Assembly (NCBI GenBank): GCA_900555875.1
Contig: USNB01000022.1
Location: 1-11,483, forward strand
Origin: an uncultured Eubacteriales bacterium
GTDB lineage: Bacteria > Bacillota > Clostridia > Christensenellales > Pumilibacteraceae
DNA length: 11,483 nt
Direction of reading: 5' to 3'
In this document: positions 7,923 to 11,483 of the stretch, piece by piece
Layout: every line of letters begins with the position of its first letter
Position numbering within the stretch: the first letter of the stretch is position 1
Translations under genes and position numbers: made by a program
Notes under the pieces: generated by a model
Told to the model about the DNA's origin: nothing
What the model saw: the letters and a program-made list of their open reading frames with translations, nothing else
Databases searched by the model: none

Positions 7923-7936
7923 AAAAATAAAGTCAA
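7909..7936 (-). promoter_or_regulatory. Promoter of the marR-ABC exporter operon
   Basis: Minus strand: -35 TTGACT (7936-7931), 16-bp spacer, -10 TATACT (7914-7909). Predicted start near 7902, leaving a leader of about 105 nt to the marR ATG. The -10 lies inside the inverted pair of operator-like sites. Confidence 0.75.
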
Positions 7937-7977
7937 GCGTTTTGCGTCCGATTTTTTTGTCCTTTTATGCGCTCTTT

Positions 7978-8991
7978 TTAAGTGCGATCCCTCCGCGACA
8001 TTTCGTCGAGCTGTTCCGCGATCCTGTCAGCCATGCCGGCAAGGATCATTGAACGCATCTGCCCTACTGCGTAAGGTATGGTACGTTCGTTTGCGGCGCC
8101 GTGGATCTTTTCTATCGGCTTTCGGCAGCCGAGGAGGAACGCCCCGCCGTATGAATTGTAGTCGTAGTTGCGCATGACTTCGCGCGCCGCGGCATCCACT
8201 ATCCCGACGTCCACGGACGCGGGCAGTCTGCGTCGGACAGCCTCCGCCATCTCGGACACGGCATACGCCGCAGTGCCCTCTATGCTTTTAAGAAGGACGT
8301 TCCCTACAAAGCCGTCGCAGACGAGTACGTCATACTTGCCGGAAAGCGCTTCCCTTGCCTCCATGTTCCCGACGAAATTGACGGGCATTTCGGAAAGAAG
8401 CTTTGCCGTCTGCGACGTAAGCACGCTTCCTTTGTGCCCTTCGACCCCGACGTTCACGAGAGCCACTCTCGGATCCGCGACTCCGCACAGACTGCGCATC
8501 AATCCCGTACCGAGAAGAGCGAACTGACCGAGATATTCGCTGCGGCAGTCGGAATTCGCTCCGCAGTCTATAAGGCATACGTTCCCTCCGTCTACCGTGG
8601 GAAGAACGGGAGCGAGCGCCGGACGGTCTATCCCGCGTATACGTCCTACGATAAAAATGCCGCAGCACAGTATCGCACCCGTACTGCCCGCGCTTATCAT
8701 TCCTCCCACTTCGGGATCCGAACGCAGCAGTGTCGCGCCGCGCACGAGAGACGAATCGCGCTTCTGTCTTATCGCGGTGGTTGGAGTCTCGTCGTTGCCA
8801 ATGATCTCACTCGCGGGAAGTATCTCCAGCCGCGAAGCATCGTAATCGCAGAGAGCAAGCTCTTTTTCGAGATATGTAGGATCGCCCGGCATGATGATAT
8901 GCACGTCGGGATATACGTTTACGGCGGCAGCCGTTCCGCGAATGAGCGCCTGCGGATCGTCTCCGCTGAATACGTCTACTATTATTTTCAT
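7978..8991 (-). CDS. plsX: Phosphate acyltransferase PlsX
   Basis: This 337-residue protein is close to the usual PlsX length. PlsX converts acyl-ACP to acyl-phosphate, the donor used by PlsY for the first acylation of glycerol-3-phosphate at the membrane. Family segments visible: SAGSTGA (100-106), DCGAN (142-146), NVGVEGHKG (180-188), CDGFVGNVLLKSIEG (225-239) and YNSYGGAFLLG (278-288). The N-terminal loop, normally DAMGGDNAP, here reads DVFSGDDPQ, and SAGNTGA has Ser for Asn, so the protein is divergent. The start lies 3 nt after the plsC stop, so the two are very probably co-translated. No clear terminator follows the stop before the marR promoter, and some readthrough is possible. Confidence 0.9.
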   Translation of the reverse strand: MKIIVDVFSGDDPQALIRGTAAAVNVYPDVHIIMPGDPTYLEKELALCDYDASRLEILPASEIIGNDETPTTAIRQKRDSSLVRGATLLRSDPEVGGMISAGSTGAILCCGIFIVGRIRGIDRPALAPVLPTVDGGNVCLIDCGANSDCRSEYLGQFALLGTGLMRSLCGVADPRVALVNVGVEGHKGSVLTSQTAKLLSEMPVNFVGNMEAREALSGKYDVLVCDGFVGNVLLKSIEGTAAYAVSEMAEAVRRRLPASVDVGIVDAAAREVMRNYDYNSYGGAFLLGCRKPIEKIHGAANERTIPYAVGQMRSMILAGMADRIAEQLDEMSRRDRT

Positions 8992-8994
8992 TGC

Positions 8995-9717
8995 TTATCC
9001 GTTCTCCGATGCCGCGCTGACGGACGGCGCCGGATGTTCGGCGTCGAATGCGGCAAGCGCGGGAGAGACCTCCCCCTTTTTAAGTCTGTTCTTCTTCTTC
9101 CAGCGTTTGTTTTCCACATAATCGCAGAGCTGCACTCTCAGCCGCGCGAATTCATACGCATACCGCGCGGTGATGGCCTCCGCTTCTGCGGCGGACGGCA
9201 TCCTGCCTTTATTCTCCACCACGTCTATGGGTCTGCCTATATACATATAGTTCTTGCGGAACGCTTTGGGACGGCGGTAAAGAAGCACCGGTATCACGGG
9301 CGCGCCGCTCTTTGCCGCAAACAGCGCAAGACCGGTCTTGAGCGCCTGCATCTCGCTTTCGTCGCCCTTGTTGCGCGTTCCCTCGGGAAAGATCATTATC
9401 TGCCCGTCGTCGAGCACTTTAAATATCTCGCGCATCGTGGAAAGAGCCGGACGGTCGCGGTCGATGAATATAACTCCGAATTTGCCGAGCAGGAATTTTG
9501 ACGTCTTATGCGTCGTGAAATCCACTTTTCCTATATACCGCCTGTAACCGGGGATATGCACCTGCGTAAGCGGTATGTCCACCGCCGACAGATGATTGCA
9601 CGCGTAAATACACTTGCCTTTTTTTACTATGTTTTCCCTGCCGATCACCTTAGTCGGATAAAACGGCCGACCGAGGCTGTACAGACATTTACTGAAATAA
9701 TAGAAAGGTTTACCCAT
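8995..9717 (-). CDS. plsC: 1-acyl-sn-glycerol-3-phosphate acyltransferase (PlsC-like)
   Basis: This 240-residue member of the LPLAT family acylates lysophosphatidic acid at sn-2 to give phosphatidic acid at the cytoplasmic membrane. Catalytic motif NHLSAVD (41-47) provides H-x4-D with His42 and Asp47. The substrate-binding block FPEGTRNK (110-117) and the later VIPVLL stretch are also present. A basic segment (KRWKKKNRLKK) and an Ala/Ser/Pro-rich tail end the protein, and the tail is likely disordered. The pairing with plsX, 3 nt downstream, supports the lipid role. Its own extended -10 promoter lies about 65 nt upstream, so plsC-plsX forms a separate unit from the permease before it. The family also includes acyltransferases for other lysolipids, so the exact acceptor is inferred. 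Confidence 0.9.
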   Translation of the reverse strand: MGKPFYYFSKCLYSLGRPFYPTKVIGRENIVKKGKCIYACNHLSAVDIPLTQVHIPGYRRYIGKVDFTTHKTSKFLLGKFGVIFIDRDRPALSTMREIFKVLDDGQIMIFPEGTRNKGDESEMQALKTGLALFAAKSGAPVIPVLLYRRPKAFRKNYMYIGRPIDVVENKGRMPSAAEAEAITARYAYEFARLRVQLCDYVENKRWKKKNRLKKGEVSPALAAFDAEHPAPSVSAASENG

Positions 9718-9781
9718 ACCAAATCCGACCTTTGACCCGTTGAGCCCCGCCCGCTTTCATAGCGAATCGGGCGTCTACCAT

Positions 9782-9811
9782 AGTTTACCACAAAACGAAC
9801 ACATTAGTCAA
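9782..9811 (-). promoter_or_regulatory. Promoter of the plsC-plsX unit
   Basis: Minus strand: -35 TTGACT (9811-9806), 18-bp spacer, -10 TAAACT (9787-9782) preceded by TGG, an extended -10 element. The predicted start is near 9775, about 57 nt before the plsC ATG. The leader shows AAAGG as a modest ribosome binding site. Confidence 0.65.
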
Positions 9812-9874
9812 CACTAAACGTCATATTTCGCGTGCGGTAACGCGTGAAATTTATATCCGGAAGTCCGGCAGCAC

Positions 9875-9900
9875 CGGCGCAGTTCAAAGAAAATGCGCCG
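9875..9900 (-). terminator. Possible weak terminator hairpin at the permease stop codon
   Basis: CGGCGCA/TGCGCCG is a perfect 7-bp stem with a 12-nt loop that contains the stop codon of the AEC permease (9884-9886). No T-run follows directly, so termination would be weak or Rho-dependent; the hairpin may only stabilise the 3' end of the mRNA. Confidence 0.3.
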
Positions 9901-10894
9901 TGAGCATCAGAAACAGCGGCACGATCACGAGCGCCGTTACGGTGGACGATACTATGCACTCGCCCGCTACCGCGGTATCCCCGTTGAAACGCTCGGCAAA
10001 AGCCAGCGCGGTCGTTGCCGTAGGCGTCACCGCCATAACGACCATCGCCATGACAAGTTCTCCGCCGATACCTCCGTATGCGTAAAAAGCGAGACAAAGC
10101 GCGCACACAACGGCAGGGACTATTATCATCTTTACGCCGAACGAAGCGTACATATAACCGCTTCCGAACATGCGTCCGATCTTCATGTCGGCAAGCCTGA
10201 CGCCGAGGATACACATGGATACGGGAACGCATATATTATAAAGATATGTTATCAATCTGGAGATCTGATTTATCTCCACTCCTCCCACCGTTATGGGTTC
10301 GAGCAAAGACAGTCCCGTAAGCGTGAACGGAAGCGCCGCGATAAGCGCGATCGTGCACGGATTGAGCAACGCCTTGCGCGCCATCGTGCTTTTCTTTTCC
10401 GCGCCGCCGTACATCGCCACCCCGAGCGTCCAGTTGAGCAGATTGAACACCACGTTGAACAACGTAACATACAATCTTACGCGGCTCATGGATTCGTCCG
10501 GCGTATCCGCGAACGCGTCGCAATATTCCACCGCGATCTCCGAAAGCGGTATGCCGAGAAAGCCGCAGTTCGAAAACATCGCGGAAAACGACGCCGCCGA
10601 TTTCGCTCCGTTCTCCTTACACCGGATAAGGATGAGTTTTATCGCTATAAATCCGATGAGATGCACGATAACGGCAAGCAGTATGCTGAGAACGACGTCC
10701 TGCCACGTTACGTGAGTGATGTCGACGCCCATCATGCAATAGAATATCAAAGCTGGCATGCCCACGTAAATGAGCACGCCGGACAGGTCTTTTGCCGCAG
10801 CGTCGCCTACGAGCCGCGTCTTACGAAGTATGTAGCCGGGCACGAGCAATACCAGCAATACGGCTACGCTTAAGAATGTGGAAAAAAAGTACAT
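9884..10894 (-). CDS. AEC (auxin efflux carrier) family permease
   Basis: This 336-residue, strongly hydrophobic protein has about ten membrane spans arranged as two halves around a charged middle (GGAEKKSTMARKALLNP near 165). Family signatures visible are FSNCGFLGIPLSE in the first half and the small-residue-rich AVTPTATTALAFAERFNGD in the second. Bacterial AEC members export or import small organic acids such as malate, malonate or amino-acid derivatives; the substrate here cannot be told from sequence. ATG 10894 has AGAAGG 8 nt upstream. It follows the U32 peptidase gene by 28 nt with no terminator between, so the two are probably co-transcribed. I see no functional link beyond that. Confidence 0.88.
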   Translation of the reverse strand: MYFFSTFLSVAVLLVLLVPGYILRKTRLVGDAAAKDLSGVLIYVGMPALIFYCMMGVDITHVTWQDVVLSILLAVIVHLIGFIAIKLILIRCKENGAKSAASFSAMFSNCGFLGIPLSEIAVEYCDAFADTPDESMSRVRLYVTLFNVVFNLLNWTLGVAMYGGAEKKSTMARKALLNPCTIALIAALPFTLTGLSLLEPITVGGVEINQISRLITYLYNICVPVSMCILGVRLADMKIGRMFGSGYMYASFGVKMIIVPAVVCALCLAFYAYGGIGGELVMAMVVMAVTPTATTALAFAERFNGDTAVAGECIVSSTVTALVIVPLFLMLTAHFL

Positions 10895-10922
10895 ACGTCA
10901 GGCCTTCTTTTGCGTTTATTCA

Positions 10923-11483
10923 TCACCATACCGCTCGATCGCGGCGCTTTCTCCTCAGTATATCGTATTTTCCGACAGGAAGTCCGCAGCGCAGACGCAC
11001 CTTCTCGCACACGCGGTCGGCGACCGTAATGTCGCGCCCGTCCTCACCCGTCATATCCGTGACCTCGAACGTCATGCCGGAGATCCCGGTCGGCGAAAGG
11101 ATCTCAAGCGTATCTCCTTTTTCGAAACGATTGCGCATTTCGACGACAAGCGTCCCGTTCTCACAGTTTTCCGCGGCGACTGCGACGAAATCATAAGTCG
11201 CGCGCGGACGGGGCTCGCCCGTCGCGCCGCCCTTTTCATCGAAATAAAATCCCGTCGTATAACCGCGGTGAGAGACCTTTTCCGTTTCTTCGATCAGTCT
11301 TTCATCGAACGGACGACCGGCAGCCATGTCGTCCAGTGCGCGGCGATAGGCGTTGACGATACCCGCGACATAATATTCGCTCTTCATCCGTCCTTCGATC
11401 TTCACCGAATCCACTCCCGCGTCGGCAAGCTCGCGCAGGTGCGCTATCATGCACAGATCGCGGCTCGAGAGGATATACGTCCC
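10923..11483 (-). CDS. U32-family peptidase, C-terminal part (5' end outside window)
   Basis: The frame is open from the right edge to the TGA at 10923, giving the last 186 residues. The family block is clear: SSRDLCMI, then HLRELADAGVDSVKIEGRMK and YYVAGIVNAYRRALDD, then HRGYTTGFYF. This is the conserved core shared by the PrtC, YegQ/TrhP and YhbU/YhbV groups. The remaining ~90 residues form the small beta-rich C-terminal domain seen in the longer members (RNRFEKGDTLEILSP onwards). U32 proteins include collagenase-like peptidases and tRNA 5-hydroxyuridine (ho5U34) synthesis factors. The present fragment cannot separate these, though the C-terminal domain resembles that of TrhP-type proteins. 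The conserved cysteines usually placed near the block would lie mostly outside the window. Confidence 0.88.
   Translation of the reverse strand, partial: GTYILSSRDLCMIAHLRELADAGVDSVKIEGRMKSEYYVAGIVNAYRRALDDMAAGRPFDERLIEETEKVSHRGYTTGFYFDEKGGATGEPRPRATYDFVAVAAENCENGTLVVEMRNRFEKGDTLEILSPTGISGMTFEVTDMTGEDGRDITVADRVCEKVRLRCGLPVGKYDILRRKRRDRAVW

Noticed and set aside
9825..9850. Inverted repeat ATTTCGCG/CGCGTGAAAT between the permease and plsC
   Set aside because: The pairing relies on G-T wobbles that exist only on the plus strand. On the transcribed minus strand they become A-C mismatches, so it is not a good terminator.
7811..10920. The 11-mer TTGCGTTTATT occurs upstream of both marR (7811-7821) and the permease gene (10910-10920)
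   Set aside because: A shared 11-mer is expected several times by chance in a window this size, and no symmetry or promoter context links the two.

Overview
The window looks like a chromosomal segment from a gut-type Clostridia/Firmicutes lineage. The hints are BspA-like LRR surface proteins with clostridial-style inserts, AGGAGG ribosome binding sites, sigma-A-type promoters (TTGTCA-N17-TATAAT, TTGACT-N16-TATACT), a U32 peptidase, and a PlsX/PlsC lipid pair. A species cannot be named from the sequence alone. Every gene I can support lies on the minus strand, so the window reads right to left.

In transcription order: (1) the C-terminal 186 residues of a U32-family peptidase (cut by the right edge), followed 28 nt later by an AEC-family permease. 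(2) After a short gap with its own extended -10 promoter, plsC and plsX, 3 nt apart: two acyltransferases of phospholipid synthesis. (3) After a promoter region carrying three related operator-like sites, a marR - ABC exporter - ABC exporter operon whose reading frames overlap (4 nt and 14 nt). The two ABC half-transporters are complementary: one has degenerate catalytic residues, the other canonical ones, as in heterodimeric multidrug exporters of the BmrCD/LmrCD/TM287-288 type. (4) A 394-nt gene-free stretch (3085-3478) holding a terminator-like hairpin, a GC-rich inverted-repeat element, three copies of a TGWCAG-N3-CTGWCA dyad, a strong promoter and a leader with four consecutive hairpins. 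(5) A giant surface lipoprotein gene (more than 1,028 codons, running off the left edge) made of a lipobox signal peptide, an acidic linker, two 59-residue repeats and about 26 visible 23-residue leucine-rich repeats with two kinds of duplicated inserts.

No entirely new system is evident. Lipid synthesis, an autoregulated efflux pump and a peptidase/permease pair are ordinary. The least ordinary parts are the repeat-driven architecture of the lipoprotein gene, with a 102-bp copy pair differing at one base, and the densely structured intergenic region in front of it.
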